Assembly (NCBI RefSeq): GCF_014207235.1
Contig: NZ_JACHDA010000002.1
Location: 434,001 to 498,000, forward strand
Length of the DNA: 64,000 nucleotides
Origin: Sphingopyxis sp. JAI128
Lineage (GTDB): Bacteria > Pseudomonadota > Alphaproteobacteria > Sphingomonadales > Sphingomonadaceae
Direction: 5' to 3'
Shown here: positions 1-9,612 of the stretch, piece after piece
Numbering within the stretch: the first letter of the stretch is position 1
How the letters are laid out: each line of letters begins with the position of its first letter
Made by a program: the position numbers and the translations under genes
Notes under the pieces: generated by a model
The model's input: only the letters and a program-made list of their open reading frames with translations
Told to the model about the DNA's origin: nothing
The model's database searches: none

Positions 1-598
1 AGGCGGGAATCATCACCAGTTCGCGCACCGTGTCGCCCGTCGCCTTGCGCTGCAGATCGAAAATCACCCCCAGCCCGCGATTCGGAATGAAGGGGAACGG
101 ATGCGCCGGGTCGAGCACCTGCGGCGTCAGGATCGGGAAGATCTGGTCGATGAAATATTGGCGCAGCGCCGAACGCAGCGCGTCCTTGTTCGATCCCGTG
201 CCGTGGACGACGATACCCTGCTCGGCGAGTTGCTTGTGCAGCAATTGCCATTCGCTCTGCTGCTGGTCGACGAGCCGGTTCACCTCGGCCTCGATCTCGG
301 CGAGTTGCTGTCCCGGCGAGCGACCGTCGGCCGAGGGATCGTCGATGCCCTGGAGCTGCTGCCCCTTCAACCCCGCGACGCGAACCATGAAGAATTCGTC
401 GAGGTTGCTGCCCGATATCGAGAGGAAGCGCAGCCGTTCGAGCAGGGGATGCGCGGGGTTGCGCGCCTCTTCCATCACGCGGCGATTGAAGGCCAGCCAG
501 CTGAGCTCGCGGTTGAAAAAGCGGTCAGGTCCGGGCGGCGCTTGGAACGCGCCGCTGGCGTCATTGTCGGCGCGAAGGGACTGTCCGGTTAGCGACAT
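1..598 (-). CDS. ppk1: Polyphosphate kinase 1, N-terminal part (runs off the window)
   Basis: The frame is open from an ATG at 598 to the window edge, giving about 199 residues. It encodes the N-terminal helical domain of PPK1, which makes inorganic polyphosphate from ATP. Recognisable family segments are FFNRELSWLAFN near residue 27, ERLRFLSISGSNLDEFFMVR, and ILTPQVLDPAHPFPFIPNRGLG near the edge. The catalytic histidines lie outside the window. The start overlaps the last 10 bases of hdaA, so the two genes are probably co-transcribed. The hdaA-ppk neighbourhood is common in alphaproteobacteria. Confidence 0.93.
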   Translation of the reverse strand, partial: MSLTGQSLRADNDASGAFQAPPGPDRFFNRELSWLAFNRRVMEEARNPAHPLLERLRFLSISGSNLDEFFMVRVAGLKGQQLQGIDDPSADGRSPGQQLAEIEAEVNRLVDQQQSEWQLLHKQLAEQGIVVHGTGSNKDALRSALRQYFIDQIFPILTPQVLDPAHPFPFIPNRGLGVIFDLQRKATGDTVRELVMIPA

Positions 599-1245
599 GT
601 ATCGGTTTCCTGTCGTTCGAGAAGATCGGGATCGATCAGCCCCTGTGACAGTAATGTTTCACGCGTAAGACGGATGCCGACGCGGCGTCCCTGTTCGAGC
701 GACGCGGCATCCAGCGCCGCGACGACGCGGTGGATCATCGCATAGCTGCGCTCCATCCGCGGGACGATATAGGATGACACTTCGGGCGCGAGCGCGATGC
801 CGCGCTGGGCGAACAGCGCCTCGATCAGGTCGCGCGCCAGGCAGTCGTCGGGGTCGCCGATCGTCAGCACGGGCACGGCGGCCAGGCGCGAGCGGAGGTC
901 GGGCAAGGCGATATTCCATTCGGCCGGCGGCGCATCGGCGATGACAAGCAATTGCCCCTCGTTCGCCTGCGCGGCGTTCCAGGCGTGGAATATCGCCTCT
1001 TCGGATACGCTGTCGTGACCGTCGATCACGCGGCCGCCGGTTTCCGTTGCGAATAGGCGCCCCATCAGGCTGCGGCCCGACCCGCGCGGCCCGGTCAGCA
1101 CGGCCGTGCGGACGGGCCAGGTCGCGACGTGGCGCAAATAGCGCACTGCATCGGCGTTGCTCGAACCGACGATCAGCGGCCCGTCGTTCGCTCCGCCCGC
1201 GCTCCAATCGAGCGGCAGGGCAATCTGTCCCGGTGCGCGCGCCAT
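589..1245 (-). CDS. hdaA: DnaA-like regulator HdaA
   Basis: A 218-residue DnaA-related AAA+ protein without the DNA-binding domain IV of DnaA. The start (QIALPLDWS) is the clamp-binding type motif usual for Hda/HdaA. A degenerate Walker A (TGPRGSGRS) lies near residue 52 and a Walker B-like stretch (LLVIADAPP) near 100. Family role: with the sliding clamp it stimulates ATP hydrolysis on DnaA after initiation and so prevents re-initiation. It overlaps ppk1 by 10 bases, and its ATG shares one base with the stop of the upstream DUF2066 gene (TGATG), suggesting a three-gene operon. Confidence 0.88.
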   Translation of the reverse strand: MARAPGQIALPLDWSAGGANDGPLIVGSSNADAVRYLRHVATWPVRTAVLTGPRGSGRSLMGRLFATETGGRVIDGHDSVSEEAIFHAWNAAQANEGQLLVIADAPPAEWNIALPDLRSRLAAVPVLTIGDPDDCLARDLIEALFAQRGIALAPEVSSYIVPRMERSYAMIHRVVAALDAASLEQGRRVGIRLTRETLLSQGLIDPDLLERQETDTCR

Positions 1246-2516
1246 CAGCGACTGATCCTGAGCGTGCTGCCGCCTTCCTGCACCTTGTATCCGCGCGCTT
1301 CCAGCGCCGCCTTGAGCGCGCCGATGTCGCCGCGGAAGGTCACCCGCATCACCGACGTGCCACCAAGCGCAAGGCTGGTCGTCGATGCCGATTGCACCCC
1401 CGCGACGCCGCCGACCGCCCGTTCGGTCGCGGTCACCGAATCGACGTCGGGCGAACTATATTGAACGCTGAAACTCTGCACCCCGACCGGCGCGGTTGTC
1501 GGCACGCTGCTGTCGGTTTCGGCCGGCAGCGCCTCTTCGTCGGTCGCGACCTCTTCGGGCAGATCCGCCTTTTCGACCGGCTTTTCGAGGACGAGATAGG
1601 TGTCGGTCCTGAGAATGCCTGCCGCCAGCGCGTCGATATAGATGCGGTCCATCCGGGCGACCGCCTTTTCCATCATGTCGGGCAGCGCCGCGGGGCTGGG
1701 CCCTGTCATCGTAAAGCCGGAGATCAGCTTGTTCTCGGGTCCGAAACGGGCAGTGAAAATGCCTTTCACCGGGCCGCCGGGGTAGGAATATTCGACCCGC
1801 GCGATCGGCGTCAGTACGTCGGCGGCGCCATATTGGTCGAGGATCACGCGCCACCAGACGCGGCCACGGCGCCCCGTCTGCCCGGCGTTGATCAGCAGCG
1901 TGTCGGCGCCGGTGCCCGCGGTGCGGACATAATCGATCGCGCTCTGCCCCGTATTATATTCGGCCCAGGCGCGCTGCCAGGCGCTGCGCTGCTCGAATAC
2001 CTGCGGGATGCCGTCGATCGAATAGACGGGGATGACGAGCAGCGGCGGCGACCGCAGCGTGCGGCCGCTAACACCGAGAATCTGGCCGGCGCGGACGCGG
2101 TCGAACTGTACCCCGAGCTTCGCGACATAGCGGCGCGGGCCGATCTGTTCTTCCTCGACCACGATCGCGGTGACGATGCCGTCGAGCACCGAATCGCCGA
2201 GCTTGGGCCCGTCGCTGCCGTTGAGCTTGCGATAAAGCTGTGTCCAGCCGAGCCGCTGCGCCTCGCGCCAGCCCTTCTCCCGCGCATCGTCGGCATTTTC
2301 GCCGGTCACGTCGACCATGATGCCGCTGGCAAGGAAATCGCCGCTGCTGTTGATCGGCGTGATGCCGCGGTTGCCGCGGCTGATCTGCCCTTCGACGATG
2401 CCCGCAAGCAGGATCGCAAAGAGCAAGCCGAAAAGAGCGGCCCAGCGCCAGTCGCGCGGCATGAGCGCGCGAAGGTCGAAACCGGATTGGAGGCGGGGGA
2501 AAGCGGCCGAAGTCAT
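1245..2516 (-). CDS. DUF2066-type membrane-anchored protein
   Basis: A 423-residue protein of unknown function. A short cytoplasmic N-terminus is followed by one transmembrane segment ([17 protein letters not shown], about residues 28-44). A periplasmic region of DUF2066 type follows, with [23 protein letters not shown] near residues 68-90. The last ~75 residues ([25 protein letters not shown]..., ending [14 protein letters not shown]) resemble a ferredoxin-like, heavy-metal-associated type fold, but no CxxC is present, so metal binding is not supported. It begins the operon leading into hdaA and ppk1 and is divergent from purM across 85 bases. Confidence 0.7.
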   Translation of the reverse strand: MTSAAFPRLQSGFDLRALMPRDWRWAALFGLLFAILLAGIVEGQISRGNRGITPINSSGDFLASGIMVDVTGENADDAREKGWREAQRLGWTQLYRKLNGSDGPKLGDSVLDGIVTAIVVEEEQIGPRRYVAKLGVQFDRVRAGQILGVSGRTLRSPPLLVIPVYSIDGIPQVFEQRSAWQRAWAEYNTGQSAIDYVRTAGTGADTLLINAGQTGRRGRVWWRVILDQYGAADVLTPIARVEYSYPGGPVKGIFTARFGPENKLISGFTMTGPSPAALPDMMEKAVARMDRIYIDALAAGILRTDTYLVLEKPVEKADLPEEVATDEEALPAETDSSVPTTAPVGVQSFSVQYSSPDVDSVTATERAVGGVAGVQSASTTSLALGGTSVMRVTFRGDIGALKAALEARGYKVQEGGSTLRISR

Positions 2517-2601
2517 ATCTTCTCTGTTCTTTGCCCCGAAGAGCGATCCCCGACAAGGAAATCATGGCAATTGTCGGCGGGAAGCGTTAGTCGCGCGGGC
2601 C

Positions 2602-3720
2602 ATGGATTCCAAGCACAACGAGTCAGTCGGGCGACCCGCCTCCTACACTTATGCCGAGGCCGGCGTATCGATCGAGACCGGCAATGCGCTGGTCCGTGCC
2701 ATCGCCCCGCTCGCCCGAGCGACGCGGCGCCCCGGCGCCGACGCCGATCTGGGCGGTTTCGGAGGCTTTTTCGACCTGAAAGCGGCGGGGTTCAACGACC
2801 CGCTGCTCGTCGCCGCGAACGACGGGGTCGGCACCAAGCTCAAACTCGCGATCGAATCGGGCAAGCATGACGGCGTCGGCATCGATCTTGTCGCAATGTG
2901 CGCGAACGATCTGATCGTGCAGGGCGCCGAGCCGCTGTTTTTCCTCGACTATTATGCGACGGGGAGGCTCGACAACCAGGTCGCGACCGAAGTCGTCGCA
3001 AGCATTGCCGAAGGGTGCAAGCAAGCCGGCTGCGCGCTGATCGGCGGCGAGACCGCCGAAATGCCGGGCATGTATTCGGACGGCGACTATGACCTTGCGG
3101 GCTTTTGCGTCGGCGCGGTCGAGCGCGACCAGGTGCTGACCGCCGACAAGGTCGCCGCGGGCGACGTGATCCTGGGCCTCGCCTCTTCGGGCGTCCATTC
3201 CAACGGCTTCTCGCTCGTGCGCCGCCTCGCCGCCGACAAGGGCTGGAAGCTCGATCGTCCTGCGCTGTTCGACCAGACTGTCCTGCTGATCGACGCGCTG
3301 ATGGCGCCGACGCGCATCTATGTGAAGAGCCTGCTCCCGCTGGTGAAGACCGGCAAGATCCACGCGCTCGCGCATATCACCGGCGGCGGGCTGCTCGAGA
3401 ATATCCCGCGGATCCTGCCCAAGACGCTGCACGCATTTGTCGATGCCGATGCGTGGGAACAGCCGCGGCTGATGGCGTTCCTGCAGGCGCAGGGCAATAT
3501 CGAGCCCGAGGAAATGGCGCGCACCTTCAACTGCGGGATCGGCATGGCGGTGGTCGTGGCCGAAAGCGATGTCGCCGACGTGACGGCGGCGCTGGAGGCT
3601 GCGGGCGAAACGGTGCTGCGCATCGGCCATATCGCCGCGGGCGACAAGGGCTGCACCGTCACCGGCAGCGCCGAGACGTGGAGCGCGCGGGCAGCATGGA
3701 GCGCCACGCATAATGGCTAA
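2602..3720 (+). CDS. purM: Phosphoribosylformylglycinamidine cyclo-ligase
   Basis: A 372-residue AIR synthetase, the fifth step of de novo purine synthesis: FGAM plus ATP gives aminoimidazole ribotide. Hallmarks are [15 protein letters not shown] at the start, the GGFGGFFD segment, the [16 protein letters not shown]/substrate loop, [13 protein letters not shown] and [17 protein letters not shown] chose ATG 2602 because the family begins at this point. The longer open frame to 2317 only reads back through the opposite-strand DUF2066 gene. The stop overlaps the purN start by 8 bases, so translation of the pair is probably coupled. Confidence 0.96.
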   Translation: MDSKHNESVGRPASYTYAEAGVSIETGNALVRAIAPLARATRRPGADADLGGFGGFFDLKAAGFNDPLLVAANDGVGTKLKLAIESGKHDGVGIDLVAMCANDLIVQGAEPLFFLDYYATGRLDNQVATEVVASIAEGCKQAGCALIGGETAEMPGMYSDGDYDLAGFCVGAVERDQVLTADKVAAGDVILGLASSGVHSNGFSLVRRLAADKGWKLDRPALFDQTVLLIDALMAPTRIYVKSLLPLVKTGKIHALAHITGGGLLENIPRILPKTLHAFVDADAWEQPRLMAFLQAQGNIEPEEMARTFNCGIGMAVVVAESDVADVTAALEAAGETVLRIGHIAAGDKGCTVTGSAETWSARAAWSATHNG

Positions 3721-4663
3721 GGCGCGTGTCGCCGTCCTGATTTCGGGCGCCGGCACCAACATGGCGGCGCTGCTCTACGCCGCAAAAGCCGAAACCTGCC
3801 CCTATGAGCTGGTGTTCGTCGGCAGCAACGATCCCGACGCGGCTGGTCTTGAGATTGCGGAAGCCGAGGGGATCGCAACCTGGAGCCTATCGCACAAGGG
3901 CATGAGCCGCGACGCGTTCGACGCGCTGGTCGATCGGCAGTTGCGCGCGGCGGGCGCCGAATATGTCGCGCTGGCGGGCTATATGCGCATATTGTCCGAC
4001 GATTTCGTCGATCGCTGGGCGGGCCGGATGCTCAATATCCACCCGAGCCTGCTGCCACTCTACAAGGGGCTGAACACGCACCAGCAAGCCATCGACGCGG
4101 GCGACAGGTTCGGCGGATGCAGCGTCCATGTCGTCACCCCCGAACTCGACGATGGGCCGGTGCTGGCGCAGACCAAGGTCGCGATCCTGCCCGGCGACAC
4201 CGCCGAGACGCTGGCTGCGCGCGTGCGCTTTGCCGAGCACCAACTCTATCCCGCCACCCTCGCCGCGTTCGTCACGCGAGAGCGCTCCCCCGGTTATCTG
4301 CGCGGCCGCGTGCGCGACCTTGCGATGGCATTGCCCGAGGCCGACGAAGTGACGTCGCACGGCATGCCCTGCTTTGGCATCGTGAAGGGCAAGAAATTCG
4401 CCTATTTCACCGAGGACCATCACGGCGACGGCAAGATCGCGCTGCTCGTCAAGATCAGCGGCGCCGACGAGCAGGCGGCGCTGATCGAGATGGACGCGGA
4501 ACGTTATTATCGCCCCGCCTATTTCGGCGACGGCTGGATCGGCATCCGCCTCGATCTGGGCGATACCGACTGGGATGCGATCGGCGAGTGGCTGCGCAAG
4601 AGCTGGCTGACGGTCGCGCCGAAGAAACTCGCCGGACTGATGGGCGCGGCGGAGGAGTTTTGA
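3713..4663 (+). CDS. purN: PurN glycinamide ribonucleotide formyltransferase fused to an MmcQ/YjbR domain
   Basis: Residues 1-190 are a complete PurN. It has the [10 protein letters not shown] phosphate loop near 11 and the catalytic Asn-x-His in NIHPSLLP (N108, H110). The partner Asp is in ELDDGP (about D147). The enzyme transfers a formyl group from 10-formyl-THF to GAR in purine synthesis. Ordinary PurN ends here at about 190-215 residues, but this protein runs to 316. Residues 197-312 match the MmcQ/YjbR (DUF419) pattern: [31 protein letters not shown], and a terminal [11 protein letters not shown]. YjbR domains are small DNA-binding-like folds of uncertain role. No stop or frameshift separates the parts. 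Confidence 0.93.
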   Translation: MAKARVAVLISGAGTNMAALLYAAKAETCPYELVFVGSNDPDAAGLEIAEAEGIATWSLSHKGMSRDAFDALVDRQLRAAGAEYVALAGYMRILSDDFVDRWAGRMLNIHPSLLPLYKGLNTHQQAIDAGDRFGGCSVHVVTPELDDGPVLAQTKVAILPGDTAETLAARVRFAEHQLYPATLAAFVTRERSPGYLRGRVRDLAMALPEADEVTSHGMPCFGIVKGKKFAYFTEDHHGDGKIALLVKISGADEQAALIEMDAERYYRPAYFGDGWIGIRLDLGDTDWDAIGEWLRKSWLTVAPKKLAGLMGAAEEF

Positions 4664-4670
4664 CGAAAAA

Positions 4671-4700
4671 GGCCGCCGGATCGCTCCGGCGGCCTCTTCG
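4671..4700. terminator. Bidirectional hairpin terminator between purN and ndk
   Basis: A perfect 10-bp stem, GGCCGCCGGA (4671-4680) with TCCGGCGGCC (4685-4694) around a TCGC loop. It is preceded by five A and followed by a T-rich stretch, so it can serve both convergent genes. Confidence 0.85.
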
Positions 4701-4720
4701 TTTCGGCAATGCCGGTCGGC

Positions 4721-5143
4721 TTAGCCGACGATTTCTTCGGGCTTGAAGAAATAGGCGATTTCGATCGCGGCATTCTCGTCGCTGTCCGACCCGTGAACGG
4801 TGTTCGCCTCGATGCTCTCGGCGAGTTCCTTGCGGATCGTGCCGGGCGCGGCATCCTTGGGGTTGGTGGCGCCCATGATGTCGCGATTGCGCTGCATCGC
4901 GTCTTCGCCTTCGAGGACCTGGACGACGACGGGGCCGCTGATCATGAAGTCGACGAGTTCGCCGAAGAAGGGGCGTTCCTTGTGGACCGCGTAGAAGCCT
5001 TCGGCCTGTTCGCGGCTCATGTGGATGCGCTTCGACGCGACGACGCGCAGGCCCGCGTCTTCCAGCATCTTGGTGACGGCGCCGGTGATATTGCGGCGGG
5101 TGGCGTCGGGCTTGATGATCGAGAAAGTGCGGGTGACCGCCAT
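4721..5143 (-). CDS. ndk: Nucleoside diphosphate kinase
   Basis: A 140-residue Ndk of normal length. It transfers the gamma-phosphate of ATP to nucleoside diphosphates through a phosphohistidine. The N-terminus [14 protein letters not shown] carries K11. The active-site histidine is H117 in NTVHGSDS, followed by the usual [13 protein letters not shown] tail. ATG 5143 gives the standard N-terminus and has a GGAGCT-like ribosome site just upstream. It is monocistronic between a shared terminator and holC. Confidence 0.97.
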   Translation of the reverse strand: MAVTRTFSIIKPDATRRNITGAVTKMLEDAGLRVVASKRIHMSREQAEGFYAVHKERPFFGELVDFMISGPVVVQVLEGEDAMQRNRDIMGATNPKDAAPGTIRKELAESIEANTVHGSDSDENAAIEIAYFFKPEEIVG

Positions 5144-5229
5144 GGGAAAGCTCCTGCGAGGGATTGTTATATGGTGCGCGCGCCTCTAGCCGCGCTTTCG
5201 CCGTATCGCAAGGACAGAGCGGCGAAGGC

Positions 5230-5679
5230 CTACGGCCCCTCCGACCAGCGGCCGTTTTCGTCCTGTTTCCAGAAGCGGTTGTCGACATCCTCGCGCGCCG
5301 CGAGCGTGCGCCACAGCGCGCGGGCGTCGTCGATCCGGCTGTTGTCGAAAAGCAGGAAGATGCGTTCGAAGCCGAGCGCCCCGTCGCGCCACTCGCCATC
5401 GGCGAGCGCGAGATAGGTCGCGCGGTTCGGCGGCGACGGATCGAGCGTGCCGGCGATCAGGATCGGCTCGATCTCCTCGTCGGCCGAGGCGGCATGGCCG
5501 TGCGGCAGGAAGCTGGACGGCTGGTGCGACCAGAGCGCCACGTCGATCGCCTGCCGCTGCATCGCGGGCGCGGCGACCACCAGCAGACGGTCGCCGTTCG
5601 CAAGGATTCGCGTCGCAAGCGCGGGCAGCACCTTTTCGGCGGGATCGCGGGTCAGCCGGTAGAAATCGACGCGCGGCAC
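5230..5679 (-). CDS. holC: DNA polymerase III chi subunit
   Basis: A 149-residue HolC, the clamp-loader accessory subunit that links psi/clamp loader to SSB. Seen in the sequence: VDFYRLTRDPAEKVLPALATRIL at the start, LWSHQPSSFLPHGHA (residues ~49-63), and a late LLFDNSRIDDARALWR helix. Length and order agree with the family. It sits 18 bases downstream of pepA on the same strand, and pepA-holC is a common pairing in proteobacteria, so they likely share a transcript. Confidence 0.88.
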   Translation of the reverse strand: MPRVDFYRLTRDPAEKVLPALATRILANGDRLLVVAAPAMQRQAIDVALWSHQPSSFLPHGHAASADEEIEPILIAGTLDPSPPNRATYLALADGEWRDGALGFERIFLLFDNSRIDDARALWRTLAAREDVDNRFWKQDENGRWSEGP

Positions 5680-5697
5680 GCTCCCCTACCCCGCGCG

Positions 5698-7143
5698 TCA
5701 GCCTTCGTGGTTCGCGGCGATATAGCGGTCGAGCAGGCGCACGCCATAGCCGGTCGCACCCTTGGCATAGACCGGGCCGTCCTTGTCGTGCCAGGCCATG
5801 CCCGCGATATCGAGATGCGCCCATTTGACGCCCTCGTCGACGAAGCGCTTGATGAACTGCGCCGCGGTGATCGATCCGCCCTCGCGCGGGCCGACATTCT
5901 TCATGTCGGCGATCAGGCTATCGATCAGCTTGTCGTAGGCGGACGACAGCGGGAAGCGCCACAGCTTGTTATTCGACACCTCGCCCGCCGCGACCAGCTG
6001 CTCGGCAAGGCCGTCGTCATTGGCGAAAATGCCGGCATATTCATGCCCGAGCGAGATCACCATCGCACCGGTCAGCGTCGCCAGATCGACGATGACCGAG
6101 GGTTCGTAGACCTTCTGCGTCCAGGTGACGGCGTCGCAGAGCACGAGGCGCCCTTCGGCATCGGTGTTGAGCACTTCCACGGTCTGCCCCGACATCGTCG
6201 TGACAACATCGCCGGGGCGCATTGCATTGCCGTCGGGCATATTTTCGACAAGACCGACGATGCCGACGACATTCGCCTTCGCCTTGCGGCCCGCGATCGC
6301 CTTCATCGCGCCCGCGACCGCACCCGCGCCGCCCATGTCCCATTTCATCATGTCCATGCCCGCGGCGGGCTTGATGCTGATGCCGCCGGTGTCGAAGGTC
6401 ACGCCCTTCCCGACGAAGGCGATCGGCTTCTCGCCGGGCTGACCCCCGTTCCAGCGCATCGCGAGCAGGCGCGGCGGGCGCGTCGAGCCCTGTGCGACGC
6501 CGAGCAGCGCGCCCATGCCGAGCGCCTTCATCTGCCGCTCGTCGAGTACGTCGAGTTCGACGCCAAGGTCGGCGAGATGCTGGCAGCGTTCGACGAAGCT
6601 TTCCGGATAGAGGATGTTCGGCGGCTCGGCGACGAGCGTCTGGGTAAAGGCGACCCCCGCCGCGATCGCCTCATTTTCCGCCCAGCGGGCCGAGAGGTCG
6701 CCGTGCGGCGATGCGATCGTGACCGCCTTCAGGCTCGGTTTCGCCTTGTCCGCCAGGCGCGTGCGATAGGTGTCGAGGCGCCAACCCCGCAGCAGCGCGC
6801 CCATAGCAAAGGCGAGAACGTCGTCGGCATCGCTCTGCCCCGCGCTGGCGAAATCGACATGAACATGGGTTACGCCGCTCGTCTGGAGCTTGGCGGTCAG
6901 CGCCGCGCCGCCGCGTTCGAGGTCATGCTCGCCGCCCTCGCCGATCCCGACCAGAAGCAGGCGCTTTGCCGCGCCGCCGTCGATGGTCGCGGTTTCCGCG
7001 ATCGTCCCCGCGGTGCCGTCGAAGCGCGCCTGTGCCGCCGCCGCGCCGAGAAGCGCGCCGAGCGCACCGGCCTCGCCCTTGCGGACCGGAAATGCGACGA
7101 CGTCGGCAGACGCATCGATTTGCGCGACAAACTGAATGTCCAT
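5698..7143 (-). CDS. pepA: Leucyl aminopeptidase (M17)
   Basis: A 481-residue cytosolic M17 metallopeptidase, which removes N-terminal amino acids from peptides. The C-terminal catalytic half is intact: FVGKGVTFDTGGISIKPA carries the metal-binding Lys and Asp, KWDMGGAGAV follows, and the signature NTDAEGRLVLCDAV lies near residue 325. The N-terminal macrodomain-like half is more divergent, as is usual. It is divergent from lptD, with about 130 bases between them. Confidence 0.95.
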   Translation of the reverse strand: MDIQFVAQIDASADVVAFPVRKGEAGALGALLGAAAAQARFDGTAGTIAETATIDGGAAKRLLLVGIGEGGEHDLERGGAALTAKLQTSGVTHVHVDFASAGQSDADDVLAFAMGALLRGWRLDTYRTRLADKAKPSLKAVTIASPHGDLSARWAENEAIAAGVAFTQTLVAEPPNILYPESFVERCQHLADLGVELDVLDERQMKALGMGALLGVAQGSTRPPRLLAMRWNGGQPGEKPIAFVGKGVTFDTGGISIKPAAGMDMMKWDMGGAGAVAGAMKAIAGRKAKANVVGIVGLVENMPDGNAMRPGDVVTTMSGQTVEVLNTDAEGRLVLCDAVTWTQKVYEPSVIVDLATLTGAMVISLGHEYAGIFANDDGLAEQLVAAGEVSNNKLWRFPLSSAYDKLIDSLIADMKNVGPREGGSITAAQFIKRFVDEGVKWAHLDIAGMAWHDKDGPVYAKGATGYGVRLLDRYIAANHEG

Positions 7144-7275
7144 GCCTTAACTTTCTTATGCGATGATTGATTGGAACGTGGCGGACCGATAGGGGTTTCG
7201 CCTGCCAGTTGCAAAAACAAAGCAGTCGGTCCAATCCGGGTGGACGCAAGATAAGGTGTGGGACAAAGATATCAA

Positions 7276-9579
7276 ATGACTTGGGCTTTGTTCCGACAAG
7301 CGGCGCGCGCGCGGTCGTTCTGGTTGGCGACGGCGAGCGGCGCCGCGCTGGCGGCCAGCCCGGTGATGGCCCAGGACGAAGCGCAACCGGCCCCGCCGGC
7401 AGAGGTCGCGGGCGAACCCGAGCTGCAGACGCCCGACGTCGTCCCGACGGCCTCCGACGCGCCCGACGTTCAGGGCGAGGAACAGATCGGCTTTGCCGCC
7501 GACAATCTGAATTACGACAGCGACACCGAAATCGTCGTTGCCGAGGGCAATGTCCAGATGAACCGCGAAGCGATCGAGATGCGCGCCGACAAGGTGACAT
7601 GGAATCGCCAGACGGGCCAGGTTTTCGCCGAAGGCAATGTCACGATCAAGAATCCCGAAGGCGACACCGCCTATGGCGACAAGATCGAGCTGACCGACAG
7701 TTTGCGCGACGGCGTGGTCGAGAATCTGCTGGTCGTGCTCGACAATGGATCGCGGCTCGCGGCGGTCAAGGGCACCCGCTTCGACAATGGCAATATCGAA
7801 CTGGAAAACGCCGCCTACACGCCCTGCCCCGTCGAAGATGACGCGGGCTGCCCGAAGAACCCGAGCTGGCAGATTCGCGCCGTCCGCGTGATGTACGACC
7901 GGGCAAAGAACAAGATCCGGTACAAAGGCGCGCGCGTCGAGATTTTCGGCCTGCCGCTGATCCCCCTGCCCGGCCTCAGCCATCCGGCGAACAGCGAGGC
8001 GGGAAGCGGCATTTTGGTGCCCGAAATCCGGCTCGACCGCAGCAACGGCTTCGAAATCGCCGTGCCCTATTATTTGCGCATCGCACCCGACCGCGACATC
8101 ACAATCACGCCGCATGTCTATACGAGCGCCGCGCCGATGCTGGAGGGCGAGTTTCGGGCGCTGACCGATCTCGGATCCTTCCGTATCAACGGCTATGCGA
8201 CCTACGGCTCGCTCGTACCGCTGACCGGCGAAGATCCCGATAGCGAGAAACGCTTTCGCGGCTATCTGGAAAGCGCAGGCAAATTCCAGTTCGATCCGCG
8301 CTGGAGCCTGACCTATTCGGGCCGCATCGCGACCGACCGCACCTTCATGCGGCGCTACGACATCAGCCGCGACGACCGGCTACGCTCGACCTTCGAACTC
8401 GAACGGATCGGCAATCAGAGCTATTTGTCGATCGCCGGCTGGGCGACGCAGACGCTGCGCCGCAACGATGATCAAGGCCAGCAGCCGATCGCGCTGCCGA
8501 TCATCGATTATCGCCAGCGGTTCGACGATCCGCTGCTCGGCGGGAAACTCGAATTGCAGCTCAACACGCTCGCGATCGGGCGAACCGACGGGCAGGACAC
8601 GCAGCGTGCCTTTGCCGGCGCGCGCTGGGACCTGCGCGGCCTGACGAGTCTGGGCCAGGAAGTGACGCTGACCGCGCTGGTGCGCGGCGACGTCTATCAC
8701 AGCGACGAGAATCTGCTGACCGCCATTCCCGGCTATCGCGGCAAATCGGGGTGGCAGGGACGCGGAATCGCGGCGGTCGCCGCCGACATGCGCTGGCCGT
8801 TCGTCGGCGAATTTCTGGGCGGCACGCAGACGCTGACGCCGCGCGTCCAGATCGTCGCCACCCCGCCGATCAAGAATCTCGATATCCCGAACGAGGATTC
8901 GCGCGCGTTCGACCTCGAAGACGGCAATCTCTTTTCGATCAACCGGTTCAACGGTTACGACCGGTTCGAAGACGGTGCCCGCATCACCTATGGCCTCGAA
9001 TGGAATTTCAGCCGGCCGGGTTTCAATATCAGCAGCGTCGTCGGGCAAAGCTATCGCCTGTCGGACAAGCCCAGCCTGTTCCCGGACGGCACCGGGCTGA
9101 CCGATCGCACCTCGGATATCGTGGGACGGACGACCGTTGCGTATCGCGATTTCCTGCGGCTGACCCACCGTTACCGGCTCGACAAGGACAATCTGGCGAT
9201 CCGTCGCAACGAATTCGACGCGACGATCGGCGGCCGCTCGACCTATGCCGTGCTGGGCTATTCGCGCCTCAACCGCGACATATTGCTGCTGGGCGAAGAT
9301 TTGCAGGATCGCGAGGAAGTGCGCGCCGGCGGGCGCATCGCGGTCGCCAGCAACTGGTCGGTGTTCGGATCGGCGATCGTCGATCTGACGAAGCAAAGCG
9401 ACGATCCGCTGAGTTCGGCCGACGGGTTCGAGCCGATCCGCCACCGCCTGGGCGTCGCCTATGACGACGATTGCCTGTCGATCGCGCTGACGTGGCGGCG
9501 CGATTATGCCGACACCGGCGACGCGCGGCGCGGCAACAGCTTTTCCTTCCGCATCGCGTTCCGTAACCTCGGTTTCTGA
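7276..9579 (+). CDS. lptD: LPS-assembly outer-membrane protein LptD
   Basis: Outer-membrane beta-barrel of the Lpt machine that inserts LPS into the outer leaflet. From ATG 7276 it is 767 residues, and an in-frame GTG at 7258 is an alternative. A signal peptide ends in ASPVMAQ. An OstA/LptA-like jellyroll follows (LNYDSDTEIVVAEGNVQMN ... VFAEGNVTIKN, residues ~77-130). The barrel domain ends in the aromatic residue of ...FRIAFRNLGF. A cysteine pair lies in YTPCPVEDDAGC. It is not followed by surA/pdxA/ksgA as in many proteobacteria; a convergent thiolase gene lies 33 bases away. Confidence 0.93.
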   Translation: MTWALFRQAARARSFWLATASGAALAASPVMAQDEAQPAPPAEVAGEPELQTPDVVPTASDAPDVQGEEQIGFAADNLNYDSDTEIVVAEGNVQMNREAIEMRADKVTWNRQTGQVFAEGNVTIKNPEGDTAYGDKIELTDSLRDGVVENLLVVLDNGSRLAAVKGTRFDNGNIELENAAYTPCPVEDDAGCPKNPSWQIRAVRVMYDRAKNKIRYKGARVEIFGLPLIPLPGLSHPANSEAGSGILVPEIRLDRSNGFEIAVPYYLRIAPDRDITITPHVYTSAAPMLEGEFRALTDLGSFRINGYATYGSLVPLTGEDPDSEKRFRGYLESAGKFQFDPRWSLTYSGRIATDRTFMRRYDISRDDRLRSTFELERIGNQSYLSIAGWATQTLRRNDDQGQQPIALPIIDYRQRFDDPLLGGKLELQLNTLAIGRTDGQDTQRAFAGARWDLRGLTSLGQEVTLTALVRGDVYHSDENLLTAIPGYRGKSGWQGRGIAAVAADMRWPFVGEFLGGTQTLTPRVQIVATPPIKNLDIPNEDSRAFDLEDGNLFSINRFNGYDRFEDGARITYGLEWNFSRPGFNISSVVGQSYRLSDKPSLFPDGTGLTDRTSDIVGRTTVAYRDFLRLTHRYRLDKDNLAIRRNEFDATIGGRSTYAVLGYSRLNRDILLLGEDLQDREEVRAGGRIAVASNWSVFGSAIVDLTKQSDDPLSSADGFEPIRHRLGVAYDDDCLSIALTWRRDYADTGDARRGNSFSFRIAFRNLGF

Positions 9580-9612
9580 TCGCCGGTCGGGCGGGTTCGG
9601 CGCGCGGCCTTC

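Noticed and set aside
5164..7170. 668-residue plus-strand ORF antisense to holC and pepA
   Set aside because: Arg-, Asp- and His-rich composition with no domain. GC-rich codon bias opens such frames, and pepA and holC are certain.
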